46,493 nt of DNA from Alphaproteobacteria bacterium bin98 (GTDB lineage Bacteria > Pseudomonadota > Alphaproteobacteria > Bin98), in NCBI GenBank assembly GCA_002238905.1, contig MPNG01000011.1, forward strand, positions 1 to 46,493, in the 5' to 3' direction. The notes under the pieces were generated by a model, which was given only the letters and a program-made list of their open reading frames with translations, searched no databases and had not been told where the DNA came from. Position numbers and translations under genes: made by a program. Each line of letters starts with the position of its first letter. Position 1 is the stretch's first letter. This document shows positions 32,825-41,886 of the stretch, piece after piece.

Positions 32825-34488
32825 ACGCTTGCGTATCAGCGCTATGGAGTCGTTTCTCTGCGCGCGTAGATGCGCTTTTGATGCCGCTGGGGGCGTGCCA
32901 TTTTGATGTGCATGCCTTAGTGGCAGAGCTTTCAGGATTTACTGGATCTGCGGGCGCGCTTTTTTTAGGTAAGGATCAAGGTGCCCTTTGGACGGACTCG
33001 CGCTATACCACCCAAGCTAAAGAACAGCTCCAAGAAGGTTTTGTTCTTGCAAAATTCTCTCAAGATTTTCCCCTAAACGGCGTTCATACAGTAGGTATGG
33101 ACTCGCGTAGTGTCTCCTTGGCATCTTGGAAATATTGGGAAAATATTTTAAACAAACAGGGCATGCAGTTAGTGGATGCAGATATTTTTTTGAAAAAGAA
33201 AGATGTTGGTGCAAAAAATTGGGTGCCGCACTTACCTCAAGAAACGGAAGGTAAGTTAAAGAAAATAGAGGAGTGGATAGCAAACCGTAAAGATATTTTT
33301 GGTTTGTGCATTGCCGATCAAGAAGTTCTTTCCTGGCTGTTTGGTATACGTTGTCCGGGTGATTTTGTGCCAGCCTGCCCCCTGACAGCGCTTTTGATAT
33401 CTAACGAAGAAAAAATAATTTTTGTGCATAAAAGTAACAAAAAACAAGCCAAAGCACTTTTGAAAGATGTGTGTGTTGAAGATGAAGATTGTTTTCAAGA
33501 ACATGTGGAGCGATGTTCAAATCAAGGACGATGGTTAATGAGTGCGGAAGAAGTGAAAGCAAGTCAGGCTTTTTGTTTTTCAGAAAAAATCGCTTGTTAC
33601 GAAACAGCACCCTGGGCTTTATGGAAAGCGATGAAAAGTGCTAGTGAGCTTGAGCATATGCGAGAAGCGCATAAAAAAGAGGGATCTGTGCTGATTCAGT
33701 ACATTAAGCAATTGCGCCCAAAATGTTGGAGTGAGATTGAGGGTGTAAAAAAAATAGAGGATTTGCGCAAGAAGGTATCGTCCTACTGGGGTGCGAGTTT
33801 TTCCACTATATCTGCGTTTGGTGCGCACAGTGCGATTGTACATTACAGCCCTGATTCAAAAAGCCCTTTGATAGAAGAAGGACCTTATTTGCTGGATACA
33901 GGTGCCCACTATAATGGTGGAACAACGGATATGACGCGGACCTTTTACATGGGATCGCCAAGCATTGAGTTCAAAAGAGCGTATACCTATATTCTTAAGG
34001 CCCACATAGCGCTTGCCGACACAGTGTTTCCTGTGGGAACGCGCGGATCTCAGCTTGATGGGGTAGTCCGTCAGGTGTTATGGCGTGAAGCAATGGACTA
34101 TGGGCATGGGACGGGACATGGTGTGGGCGCTGGCCTCAACGTGCATGAAGCTCCTCCTAATATTAGCCCTGTGAGTCAAACACCCTTGCTTGATGGCATG
34201 GTGGTTTCTATAGAGCCTGGTTATTATCAGGAAGGTGTCTGGGGTTTGAGGCTTGAGAACCTTTATGAAGTGCGCATGTATAAAGGAAGAGAAGGATTTT
34301 TGTGCTTTTACCCTTTAACATGTGTTCCGTTTGATGTGCAGCTTATGAGCATTGATTTATTAACGTTAGCAGAGAAGCAATGGATTAACGGTTATCATGC
34401 GTTTGTGTATGATGCGCTCTCTGGGCGCCTTGAGCCAGAAGATCTTCTTTGGCTGCGTGGTGTTACGCAGGACTTACCCCATTTTTAA
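32821..34488 (+). CDS. Xaa-Pro aminopeptidase, M24B family (three-domain type)
   Basis: Removes N-terminal residues preceding proline; a dinuclear metal enzyme. 555 residues from GTG 32821, which overlaps the trxA stop. Two creatinase-like N-terminal domains are marked by SGFTGSAGALF and ALWTDSRYTTQA. The catalytic domain has IVHYSP, metal-binding Asp359 and Asp370 in LLDTGAHYNGGTTDMTRT, the His motif GHGTGHGVGAGLNVHE, and the Glu ligands in SIEPGYY and LRLENLYEV. All metal ligands are retained. The 3' end overlaps the convergent HAD gene by 15 nt. Confidence 0.94.
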   Translation: MNACVSALWSRFSARVDALLMPLGACHFDVHALVAELSGFTGSAGALFLGKDQGALWTDSRYTTQAKEQLQEGFVLAKFSQDFPLNGVHTVGMDSRSVSLASWKYWENILNKQGMQLVDADIFLKKKDVGAKNWVPHLPQETEGKLKKIEEWIANRKDIFGLCIADQEVLSWLFGIRCPGDFVPACPLTALLISNEEKIIFVHKSNKKQAKALLKDVCVEDEDCFQEHVERCSNQGRWLMSAEEVKASQAFCFSEKIACYETAPWALWKAMKSASELEHMREAHKKEGSVLIQYIKQLRPKCWSEIEGVKKIEDLRKKVSSYWGASFSTISAFGAHSAIVHYSPDSKSPLIEEGPYLLDTGAHYNGGTTDMTRTFYMGSPSIEFKRAYTYILKAHIALADTVFPVGTRGSQLDGVVRQVLWREAMDYGHGTGHGVGAGLNVHEAPPNISPVSQTPLLDGMVVSIEPGYYQEGVWGLRLENLYEVRMYKGREGFLCFYPLTCVPFDVQLMSIDLLTLAEKQWINGYHAFVYDALSGRLEPEDLLWLRGVTQDLPHF

Positions 34489-35334
34489 TGACTGCACAGG
34501 ATTTCTGTTGTGCACACTCCACGTAAAGTAGTCAATGTTGATGTTGAAGATGCGCTCAAGGCGAAGGAGGTTTTGTTGATGTGTTTGTTGGTCGTCAAAA
34601 AATAAGGCTGGGCACCCTGATAATGTAAGAAGAACATCGCTCTTTTTTGCATTGGCGCCTGGTACATCGGTGGTAATGCCATCGCCTATAAAAAGTGTTG
34701 TTTCTGCAGGCATGTCTCCGCAGGCAAAATTATAAAAATTGGGGTCTGGTTTTCCACAAATAAAGATTGTGCCGCCAATATGTTGATAGTAAGATGCGTA
34801 GACGCCTGAGCGCAGTTGCTTTTTTTGATTGCAATTAATCATTATGTCTTGATTGAAGCATATGAGGGGTAATCCTCTATCGCGAGCTCGATGAAGAACA
34901 GTGTAATCTTCAATGTGTGGGCTCAGTATAGCCCCGCACGAGATTATAAAATCTGCCCGATCAATATTCATGGTTATGTGGCAACCAAAATGCTCCTCAA
35001 GGAAGCAGGCATTCTCTTTGTTAGGGTAGGGTAAAACAAGACATTGTGCGTTTCGTACGGAGGGATGTATCCCTTGTTTTTGTGCATAGAGAGCATAATC
35101 TCCCGATGTAATAATTTTCTCAAAGCAGCGTCCTGCCTTGATGCTATATTTTTTGTGTAGCAAAAGAGCAACGTGCTTGTGGCTGAAATGAGCGTTTGAG
35201 ATAAGGATTACAGGTGTTTTTGCGGACTCAAACACTTCTGATGCACCTTGAATTTTTGAGTGATGATCATGCAAAACGCCACATATGTCGGCAAAAATAT
35301 GGGTATAGCTATCTAAAAAGGATAAAATTTTCAT
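34474..35334 (-). CDS. HAD superfamily class IIA phosphatase (TIGR01459-like)
   Basis: 286 residues from the ATG at 35334; the frame extends to 35367, but MKILSFLDSYTHIFADI is the natural start. Motif I is FADICGVLHDH, with the first Asp present and the usual second position replaced, as in the DxxGVL form of this subgroup. Motif II is VILISNAHF. The C-terminal half has FICGKPDPNFYNFAC and LFIGDGITTDVPGANAK (motifs III and IV). This is the NagD-like layout common in alphaproteobacteria; the substrate, probably a phosphorylated metabolite, is not known. Confidence 0.88.
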   Translation of the reverse strand: MKILSFLDSYTHIFADICGVLHDHHSKIQGASEVFESAKTPVILISNAHFSHKHVALLLHKKYSIKAGRCFEKIITSGDYALYAQKQGIHPSVRNAQCLVLPYPNKENACFLEEHFGCHITMNIDRADFIISCGAILSPHIEDYTVLHRARDRGLPLICFNQDIMINCNQKKQLRSGVYASYYQHIGGTIFICGKPDPNFYNFACGDMPAETTLFIGDGITTDVPGANAKKSDVLLTLSGCPALFFDDQQTHQQNLLRLERIFNINIDYFTWSVHNRNPVQSLKMG

Positions 35335-35400
35335 TTTGGTTTTAACCCTATTTCCTAACGGCAGCATAACATAGTAGAATATTGCAGGGGAGGGGAAGTA

Positions 35401-36834
35401 ATGTTAGATGCACATTATAATGAGCGAAAAGTAACTTCGTTCAAATATAGCATGGGCTGGCTGTTAGCCTTAATTTTTCCAATCACTGTTGCTTGCTGGG
35501 AATGGATTTTTGGTGCAGGTTTTGGTGATATTGCCATTAACGCGCGTATATTTCTGGCTATTTTTGGATCTGCAATTTGTATGTGGATTTTTGATGTGGT
35601 GCCATCGTTTGTTCCGGGTTTGTTTATTATATTAAGCTCGGTGACGCTTGGGATTGTTCCTCATAAGATTATTTTATCCGGATTTTCGGGCATTAGTTTT
35701 ATTATGGCGTTAAGTTTCTTAGGGTTAGGTTCTGCCATTATGGCATCAGCATTGCCGGATAGATTGTATAAATTTTTGGAGCGAATAGCTCCTAAATCGC
35801 AGATTTGGCGCATGAGTTCTTTGATGGTGGTTGGTAGTTTTATGACTATGACAATCCCAACTGTGCCTGGCACTGGTGTGCGTTTTGATATGTTGAAAGG
35901 TATGTTGAGGCATTTTAAGCTTCACAATCCTCGCGAGCGCTTTCTAGCCGTGCTGCAGATTTTTCAAGGAGCACAGCTTTTCTCACCAGTCTTTCTTAGT
36001 GGTTCTACCTTGAACTTTATCTTGCTCAGCTTGTTGCGAGCGCAAGAGCAGTTTAGATTCCAGTGGTTAGGATGGGTTCAAGCTATGATGGTTTTTATGG
36101 CTGTTATTTTGGTAGGGCATACACTCCTTTCTTGGATAGTTTCGCGCTTTATTTCTGCTAAAGCATCCCCTAATAAGAAATTTAACATTCATCTTGAGGC
36201 AGGTAATAACGCTAAACTGCGTTTGCATGATTGGATTGCACTTGTGTGTTTTGTGATTTTTTGTGTGGGGCTGTTAACTTCAGAATTGCACAAGATATAC
36301 CCTGCATGGCTTGCGCTTCTGACCTTGTATGTGCTCCTTCTTTATAGTGTGTTGCAGCAAGATGATTTCCGCCACAAGATCCCATGGGAGTCAATGATTC
36401 TTCTAGCATCACTATCAGGAACATTGGCTGGTTTGGAGTATATGCACTTAAACGCTGAGCTCGGAAAGAGCTTGCAGTGGTTGGGTGGTTACATGGCTGT
36501 TGATTTTACAACTTTCTTCTTTATCCTTGTAGGCATTGTATGGTCGGCGCGCTTTCTGGTGCCCTTTGGCATTACAGCCATAATTTTGAGTGCCATTTTT
36601 GTCCCTCTGTCTTATCAGCACGGTGTGAATCCGTGGTGTGTGTCCATTACCATTATGGTGCTGGCGCAGTGTTGGTTCTTTCCTTATCAGAGCGCAGAGT
36701 TTCAAAATCTGCGGAATGAGTTTGGAAAAGAGCAAGATAAGTACTTTCTAATATATAACGCTTGCATGAATATCATCAGAGTGATTGCTTTGTTTGTATC
36801 ATTTCTCTACTGGGGAAGGTTAGGGTTTCTATGA
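35401..36834 (+). CDS. SLC13/DASS-type anion permease
   Basis: 477 residues with about 11 hydrophobic helices. Resemblance to divalent anion:sodium symporters comes from FMALSFLGLGSAIMASALPDR, MTIPTVPGTGVRFDML, the PWESMILLASLSGTLAGLE segment, and a C-terminal LVPFGITAIILSAIF/AQCWFFPYQS region. The substrate (carboxylate, sulfate or other) cannot be read. GGGGAGGGG upstream is a strong ribosome site. It overlaps the following periplasmic binding protein gene (ATGA), suggesting a joint function. Confidence 0.85.
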   Translation: MLDAHYNERKVTSFKYSMGWLLALIFPITVACWEWIFGAGFGDIAINARIFLAIFGSAICMWIFDVVPSFVPGLFIILSSVTLGIVPHKIILSGFSGISFIMALSFLGLGSAIMASALPDRLYKFLERIAPKSQIWRMSSLMVVGSFMTMTIPTVPGTGVRFDMLKGMLRHFKLHNPRERFLAVLQIFQGAQLFSPVFLSGSTLNFILLSLLRAQEQFRFQWLGWVQAMMVFMAVILVGHTLLSWIVSRFISAKASPNKKFNIHLEAGNNAKLRLHDWIALVCFVIFCVGLLTSELHKIYPAWLALLTLYVLLLYSVLQQDDFRHKIPWESMILLASLSGTLAGLEYMHLNAELGKSLQWLGGYMAVDFTTFFFILVGIVWSARFLVPFGITAIILSAIFVPLSYQHGVNPWCVSITIMVLAQCWFFPYQSAEFQNLRNEFGKEQDKYFLIYNACMNIIRVIALFVSFLYWGRLGFL

Positions 36835-37886
36835 TGAAAAATTTTTATAAATATCTTAGTCGAATACTGCAGTTTGTTTTTGTCTGTGGTTTGTTTATTT
36901 GCATTATTTACTTTAGCATCACAAGGCCGCGTGTCTTGGTGATTCAAAGTTACGATTTGGACTATTCTTGGACTGTAGATGTAGAAAAAGCTATTAAGCG
37001 TGTATTTAAGGCGCATCCAAACATTTTGGTTCACTACACATATATGAATACAAAGAATAACAAATCATCAGAGTATTTGCGCAAAGCAGGTGCAGCTGTG
37101 GATGGTTTGATTGCGCAAGTGCACCCTAACGTTCTACTCTTGGTGGATGATAATGCACAACGTTATGTGGGCATGCGTTATCGTCATGATCCCAACATCT
37201 CTGTTGTTTTTGCAGGTGTAAACGCTGACTTGAGTGCGTATGGGTATCATGAGAAAGGCGCGAATGTAACAGGAATTTTGGAAAGAATTCCTCTAGATCA
37301 AACTCAGCATATTCTTCAATTCTTTCAAAAGAATGATAAGCCGATGAAGATCTTTGTTTTGGGAGATAAATCAACGACAGTTTCTCACGACGCCAAGATG
37401 GTTCAAGACTTTGATTGGGCTCCTCACAAAGTGGAAGAGGCTCGTTTGTGCCAAACATTCCAAGAATGGCAGGAAGCAATTCTTGAATTTAGTAAATGCG
37501 AAAATGGGGTGATTTTGGTGACTAACTACCAACAATTGATTGATGCAGAAGACCCGAGTGGTCAGTTTGTTGAACCTCAGGATGTTATGGCATGGACCAC
37601 TCAGCACTCTGCACTTCCAACCATTGGTAATAACGGATTTGTTGTGCAAGATGGAGGGGGCTTTGCTGTAGCCACGTCACCTTATGAGCAAGGAGAAATG
37701 GCGGCGCTGAAAGCCGTGGAAGTTGCCAGCGGTAGCAAAAAAGCTATGAATGTTCCAATATCTTCAACAAATCTCTTTATGATTTACATGAATGGTACGA
37801 TTCTCAAAAAGCATGGATTTCAATTGCCGCGCGTGTATAAAGCGTTTGCAAAGGTGACCAACACTTACTACGAAAGTGCACCTTAA
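36831..37886 (+). CDS. Periplasmic ABC-type substrate-binding protein (PF04392-like), membrane-anchored
   Basis: From ATG 36831 the protein has 351 residues; the frame opens at 36762 inside the permease gene. A hydrophobic N-terminal segment (RILQFVFVCGLFICIIYFSI) anchors or exports it. The body has the two-lobe pattern of substrate-binding domains used by ABC importers and sensor kinases: RVLVIQSYDLDYSWT, VLLLVDDNAQRYVG, ISVVFAGVN, VTGILERIP, KIFVLGDKST and GVILVTNYQQ. No ABC ATPase or permease lies nearby; instead it overlaps the SLC13-type permease by 4 nt. It could be a sensor or helper for that transporter. Confidence 0.78.
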   Translation: MMKNFYKYLSRILQFVFVCGLFICIIYFSITRPRVLVIQSYDLDYSWTVDVEKAIKRVFKAHPNILVHYTYMNTKNNKSSEYLRKAGAAVDGLIAQVHPNVLLLVDDNAQRYVGMRYRHDPNISVVFAGVNADLSAYGYHEKGANVTGILERIPLDQTQHILQFFQKNDKPMKIFVLGDKSTTVSHDAKMVQDFDWAPHKVEEARLCQTFQEWQEAILEFSKCENGVILVTNYQQLIDAEDPSGQFVEPQDVMAWTTQHSALPTIGNNGFVVQDGGGFAVATSPYEQGEMAALKAVEVASGSKKAMNVPISSTNLFMIYMNGTILKKHGFQLPRVYKAFAKVTNTYYESAP

Positions 37887-38044
37887 AGGCGCTGATATAG
37901 CTGTTTGCAGTAAGGGCAAGGGGTAGGCTCCCACTTTTTGATTGCAAAATACACAAGTGGGTGTGCCAGCAAATTATCTTTGCCCGTTCCTGTACAAGAA
38001 ACGTGTTCTTGTGCTGTGAAAATAGGTTTTTTTTCTTGAGACAT
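37883..38044 (-). CDS. zf-CHCC zinc-finger miniprotein (NDUFS6-like)
   Basis: A 53-residue protein reading from ATG 38044 to TAA 37883, with AGAGG as ribosome site. The ligand pattern is VSCTGTG, HPLVYF, then CPYCKQLY, i.e. Cys17, His28, Cys43 and Cys46. This is the zinc-binding signature of the small bacterial relatives of the mitochondrial complex I subunit NDUFS6, common in alphaproteobacteria. It overlaps the stop of the convergent binding-protein gene by 2 nt. The SleB gene starts further upstream on the same strand. Confidence 0.88.
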   Translation of the reverse strand: MSQEKKPIFTAQEHVSCTGTGKDNLLAHPLVYFAIKKWEPTPCPYCKQLYQRL

Positions 38045-38062
38045 CTTACCTCTTAGTTGAGG

Positions 38063-38626
38063 TTAGCATTTTTTGTAAAAAATATGATCCCCAAAACGGC
38101 CTACAGGCTTCAAACGTTTACTTTTAATCCAATAAGGTCGTGTGTACTTTGCGTGATAATGATTAGCGCCTTTGGTAATATCAGTGTTGCCTTTCAAAGT
38201 GCGTACGCACGCATACAAAGAGCGCTGAAATGCTTTTTCACTCAAACATGCTGATAATACAACATCACGGTTGTGGTCTGTTTTTTCCCAACACGTAAAC
38301 TGCTTTCTTTTGTACACAACATCAGAAATCGTTCTCTTGTTTTTGGATCGGTTCAAAATCACATGTGCCACTGCATCATGTGCAGATTTTACTTTTTGAT
38401 TACGCGTTTCACCATAAACAGTACGAGCCATAATATTTAAAGCGCGTAAATCATCTTTAGGAAGATCAATAATTTTGTTATAAAGAGCAAATTCTCTAGA
38501 TTGCCACTGGAAGTTTTTTAAAGTGTTGGACTGCTTTTGCACAACACCGCCTAACGCAAGAAAGAATATGCTGGATAATAACCAAAGATAGCGGTAAATA
38601 AATTGTATGAATTGTAAGTTTATCAT
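38063..38626 (-). CDS. SleB/CwlJ-type cell wall hydrolase
   Basis: 187 residues. An N-terminal hydrophobic segment (LWLLSSIFFLALGGVV) acts as signal or anchor. The Hydrolase_2 domain follows, with NIMARTVYGETRNQ (catalytic Glu), AVAHVILNRSKN, KRKQFTCWEK and GANHYHAKYTRPYW. This family cleaves peptidoglycan. It is known from spore cortex lysis but is also widespread in non-sporulating alphaproteobacteria, where it likely remodels the wall. It lies 8 nt after nfuA on the same strand. Confidence 0.9.
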   Translation of the reverse strand: MINLQFIQFIYRYLWLLSSIFFLALGGVVQKQSNTLKNFQWQSREFALYNKIIDLPKDDLRALNIMARTVYGETRNQKVKSAHDAVAHVILNRSKNKRTISDVVYKRKQFTCWEKTDHNRDVVLSACLSEKAFQRSLYACVRTLKGNTDITKGANHYHAKYTRPYWIKSKRLKPVGRFGDHIFYKKC

Positions 38627-38634
38627 GGCAACTC

Positions 38635-39189
38635 CTAACTTTCTAAGTTAACAGCGCGCACCTCTTTAATACTGGGAACATAAAAACGTATCAGGTTCTC
38701 AATTCCATTTTTAAGAGTTACAAGCGCACTAGGACATCCGTCACAAGCGCCCTGCAACTCAAGATAAACAATATCATCTTCTATGTTTATGAGTTTAATG
38801 TATCCACCGTGTGAAGCAATAGAAGGTGTGACGTGCTCTTCTATTAAGCCTGCAATAGTTTCAAACATATCGCCGCTTTGAGCACCGTCGCAAGGATCTG
38901 GTATGTTTTTGCTTACAAACGGTGTTCTTGCATCAGCATGCTGATTAAGAATGCGTGTAATCTCATCCAGATCTTCCTCCCAGAGCGCCTCATCAGTGAG
39001 GGTAACTGTTACGAACATCGGCGTGATCAAGATGTGTGCAACAGATTCGAACATCAAGACTTCCTGTGCAACAAGGGAACTAACCGCATCTTCTTTTGTA
39101 TAAAAAGAGTAGTAGCCAGACTCAACAAATGGCCGACCTGTAGAAAACTGTCTACTCAGAGGATTTGGCGTTCTTTCCAACTTGATCAC
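38635..39189 (-). CDS. NfuA-like iron-sulfur cluster scaffold
   Basis: 184 residues. The N-terminal Nfu_N domain (PNPLSRQFSTGRPF...VAHILITPMFVTVTL) is joined to a C-terminal NifU domain. The latter holds SHGGYIKLINIEDDIVYLEL and the cluster-binding Cys149 and Cys152 in GACDGCPSALVTLK. This two-domain form is typical of alphaproteobacteria and mitochondria, and carries [4Fe-4S] clusters to targets. Nth is one iron-sulfur enzyme in this window. Confidence 0.95.
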   Translation of the reverse strand: MIKLERTPNPLSRQFSTGRPFVESGYYSFYTKEDAVSSLVAQEVLMFESVAHILITPMFVTVTLTDEALWEEDLDEITRILNQHADARTPFVSKNIPDPCDGAQSGDMFETIAGLIEEHVTPSIASHGGYIKLINIEDDIVYLELQGACDGCPSALVTLKNGIENLIRFYVPSIKEVRAVNLES

Positions 39190-39245
39190 TTTAATCAGTA
39201 TAACACAAACTTTTAAAAAAGGAAGTAAAAGTAAAAATTGATACT

Positions 39246-40202
39246 TTATTTAGCATGTTGATTATTATTTTGTTTCAAGTATTTTTCAGCCTCTAAAGCG
39301 GCCATACACCCCTGTCCTGCAGCGGTAATGGCTTGGCGAAAGACAGTGTCTTGTACATCACCTGCGGCAAAAACACCTTCAACATTTGTTCCGGTCTTGT
39401 TTTTTTCAATCAGTATATAGCCAGCGGGATCTAATGTAATTTGGTCTTGAAAAATGCTCGTGCACGGTGTGTGCCCAATTGCTACAAAAACAGCTTTGGT
39501 ATCAATACGCTTTTGCCCATTTGGCGTGTTGATAGTCACGTGTGAAATAGATTTAGGACCATCTGTTCCGTGAATCTCTGAGAGCGTCGCATTCCATACG
39601 CATTCAATGTTAGGGGTGGCAAAAAGACGCTCTTGTAAAACTGGTGTTGCGCGTAAGGTGTCACGGCGATGTACAAGTGTGACTTTTTTCGCTAATTCTG
39701 CAAGAAACATTGCCTCTTCCACAGCGGTGTTGCCACCACCCGTGACCACTACATTGGGTGCCCCTTTGAAGAAAAATCCATCACAAGTTGCGCAGGAAGA
39801 AACTCCATATCCTCGGAATTTTTCTTCACCTGGTATATCAAGCCAGCGTGCTTGTGCTCCTGTAGCAATAATGACAGAGTCTGCCATTATGACGGTTCCA
39901 TTATCAAGAGTATTGCGAAAAGGTTTTTTAGAAAAATCTACACTTTTTACACACCCATTTAAAAGGGTGGTGCCGCAGCTTTCTGCTTGTGCTCGCATGG
40001 CTCCCATGAGATCTGGACCAATAATGGGCGCTGCAAATCCAGGATAATTTTCCACCTCTTGCGTTAAGGTTAGCTGCCCACCAGGCTCGTAACCTGTTAC
40101 TAAAACTGGCTTGAGGTTAGCGCGCGCTGCGTAAATAGCTGCGGTGTAACCTGCTGCACCACTACCAATAATAATGACTCGTGTCGATATTTCTTTTCCC
40201 AT
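39246..40202 (-). CDS. trxB: Thioredoxin reductase
   Basis: 318-residue FAD/NADPH enzyme that reduces thioredoxin. The FAD-binding GSGAAGYTAAIYAARA is near residue 13, the redox pair Cys137 and Cys140 is in SSCATCDGFFF, the NADPH-binding GGGNTAVEEA follows, and the C-terminal FAD motif is GVFAAGDVQDTVFRQAITAAGQG. All expected features are present. No ribosome site precedes the ATG, and a TATAAT lies only 5 nt upstream, suggesting a leaderless transcript. Confidence 0.97.
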   Translation of the reverse strand: MGKEISTRVIIIGSGAAGYTAAIYAARANLKPVLVTGYEPGGQLTLTQEVENYPGFAAPIIGPDLMGAMRAQAESCGTTLLNGCVKSVDFSKKPFRNTLDNGTVIMADSVIIATGAQARWLDIPGEEKFRGYGVSSCATCDGFFFKGAPNVVVTGGGNTAVEEAMFLAELAKKVTLVHRRDTLRATPVLQERLFATPNIECVWNATLSEIHGTDGPKSISHVTINTPNGQKRIDTKAVFVAIGHTPCTSIFQDQITLDPAGYILIEKNKTGTNVEGVFAAGDVQDTVFRQAITAAGQGCMAALEAEKYLKQNNNQHAK

Positions 40203-40207
40203 ATTTC

Positions 40208-40236
40208 ATTATACCTTTGTTAAGCATTAAGCAAAA
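40208..40236 (-). promoter_or_regulatory. Candidate promoter of trxB
   Basis: On the minus strand TATAAT (40208-40213) lies 5 nt before the trxB ATG. A weak -35 (TTTGC-like) sits 15-17 nt further upstream. The expected transcription start falls at or within a base or two of the start codon. Confidence 0.5.
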
Positions 40237-40565
40237 CACTATGGAGGCTAAGTTTTCAGAAAACCTTGTTCTTCTTTTTTTGACGTGATCCTGCGAGATT
40301 TTTTCGGGAAGAATGCTTTTGAGAACTAACCTGGATTATAGAACAAGATAAGGCCGCAAACCATCTAAATTGATACTTATCTCTACTGTACTGACTCAAG
40401 CATTCTCCGCTGAGTAGAAATTATCTTTCTGATTGGAAGGTGATGCAGGATCTGGATCAAAAGTGCTACGCTATTATAAGCGCAATCTTCATATCCCGAG
40501 GAGTATATCTTCTGAGTCAGATGTGGCAATAAAATCTTAAGTGAGAATTGATATCCATCAAGTTA
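40237..40565. other. Spacer between the housekeeping block and family B
   Basis: No ORF, RNA gene or repeat was recognised. AGAAAACCTTGTTCTTCTTTT includes a short pyrimidine-rich stretch but no clean terminator stem. This spacer marks the border between conserved genes and the accessory family B region. Confidence 0.4.
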
Positions 40566-40594
40566 ATGACATTTATGCACATCTACTATAAAAT
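40566..40594 (+). promoter_or_regulatory. Candidate promoter of the 40609 gene
   Basis: ATGACA (40566-40571), a 17-nt spacer and TAAAAT (40589-40594) lie 14 nt before the ATG. With so short a leader there is little room for a ribosome site, and none is obvious. Confidence 0.4.
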
Positions 40595-40608
40595 AGTCTG
40601 AGAAAATA

Positions 40609-41886
40609 ATGAGCACTACCCTTTATGTGAAAATGTTTCTGTTGTTGTGTGCGCTTGTGCTGCACAGCGCAGAACAGCCAGATGAAAGAGGAGAATTTTT
40701 CGAAGGTTCTCCTTTATTTAAAAAGATAGATGAAATGGATCAAAATGCTAGAGCGGAACGTTTGCGAGAAGAGGAACTTTTTGAAGAAGTCACCACCTTT
40801 TTAGCGGAAAATTTGCGAAAAGCGGCATCTAAAGAAGTCACCACCTTTTGTAAGAAAGGAGGCTTTGCAGGTGTCACTAAGACGCAATCTGCGGCTTTGG
40901 AAGAGAAGCTTGAGTCAATGGATGTGGAAAGTATAGTGATGGAAGGAGGCCTTGCAGATGTCGCTCAGCTGCAATGTGCAGTTTGCAGATCTCTGCTTCA
41001 TATGGGTGTGAAGATTGATGAGGACGGTGCTGAGGACCATTCTGTAGACCAGATAGTGCAAGGATTTATTGACTTAGTCGTGCCCACACCTTCTGTGCAG
41101 CAGCCGAGCTCTAGCCCCTCACCTTCTGAACGTTCGATCAGGTCTAGCGCACGGATTGACCAGAAGAAGAGAACTTTCGGAAATAGTGTGACTACAGATG
41201 ATACTAGTGCTCAAGTAGAAATTCAAGCACCAAAAAAACGTGCAAAAAGGTGTGCTGTACTTGTAATCCTCCAGCAAGGAAAAAAAACACAACACCATAT
41301 TGATGAAAGACTGATCAGTGACATTAGGCAGACGTATGGGAGCAATATCTTGCAAAGCTCGCTAGAATTAAAGCAAAATGTAAGGCGAGATATCCTTGCA
41401 AAAAAGACAAGCGAATGTTTAGTTACTAGGGCAGCATGGAAATATGAGGCGGATAGGCTAGCTGGGATTTGGCAGAAAGATTCGCGTAGACAGAAAATAA
41501 TTCGCCGTGATGCGAAATCTTTTAAGTATTGGGATGCATTGCTAGCAATATTTAACAAAGATAAGCTAGACGCGCAATCAGCGGCGCGAGCTCAAGTAGA
41601 CGGTGGAATAATGCCAACATTTGTAGACGCTGTGCCACATTTTTCAGATAAATTTCAAAGCTTGTATTCAAGCGTGCCAGAAGATCTCGTAAAGGCTGTG
41701 AGTGCGTTTCTGCAGGACAAGTGGGTTAAGGCAAGATCTTGGGAAGATTCGGGAAAAGAGAAACGCAGATTGCGACGAAAGAGGAAGAGTGGATCGTTGA
41801 AAACGGATGCTTCAAAAACTGATATGCCAAAGGTTAAATCTGTTTCTAGCATTTCTCGCAAACGTTGTGCAAGCAGTGCAAAATGA
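40609..41886 (+). CDS. Secreted protein of family B, member 1, with nuclear-localisation-like basic motifs
   Basis: 425 residues. The signal peptide MSTTLYVKMFLLLCALVLHSAEQ shares the LLLC..VLH core with the two other family B genes. The N-terminal third is Glu-rich with a short duplication (EVTTFLAEN and EVTTFCKKG, coded by identical GAAGTCACCACCTTT). A Ser/Pro linker follows, then APKKRAKR near residue 207, a Lys/Arg-rich helical domain, and a very basic C-terminus (KRRLRRKRKSGS). No enzymatic domain is recognised. The basic clusters match eukaryotic nuclear-localisation patterns, so a host-directed role is possible but unproven. No strong ribosome site precedes the ATG. Confidence 0.82.
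   Translation: MSTTLYVKMFLLLCALVLHSAEQPDERGEFFEGSPLFKKIDEMDQNARAERLREEELFEEVTTFLAENLRKAASKEVTTFCKKGGFAGVTKTQSAALEEKLESMDVESIVMEGGLADVAQLQCAVCRSLLHMGVKIDEDGAEDHSVDQIVQGFIDLVVPTPSVQQPSSSPSPSERSIRSSARIDQKKRTFGNSVTTDDTSAQVEIQAPKKRAKRCAVLVILQQGKKTQHHIDERLISDIRQTYGSNILQSSLELKQNVRRDILAKKTSECLVTRAAWKYEADRLAGIWQKDSRRQKIIRRDAKSFKYWDALLAIFNKDKLDAQSAARAQVDGGIMPTFVDAVPHFSDKFQSLYSSVPEDLVKAVSAFLQDKWVKARSWEDSGKEKRRLRRKRKSGSLKTDASKTDMPKVKSVSSISRKRCASSAK

Noticed and set aside
39607-40047. Plus-strand ORF of 146 codons
   Set aside because: It is antisense to fully conserved trxB.
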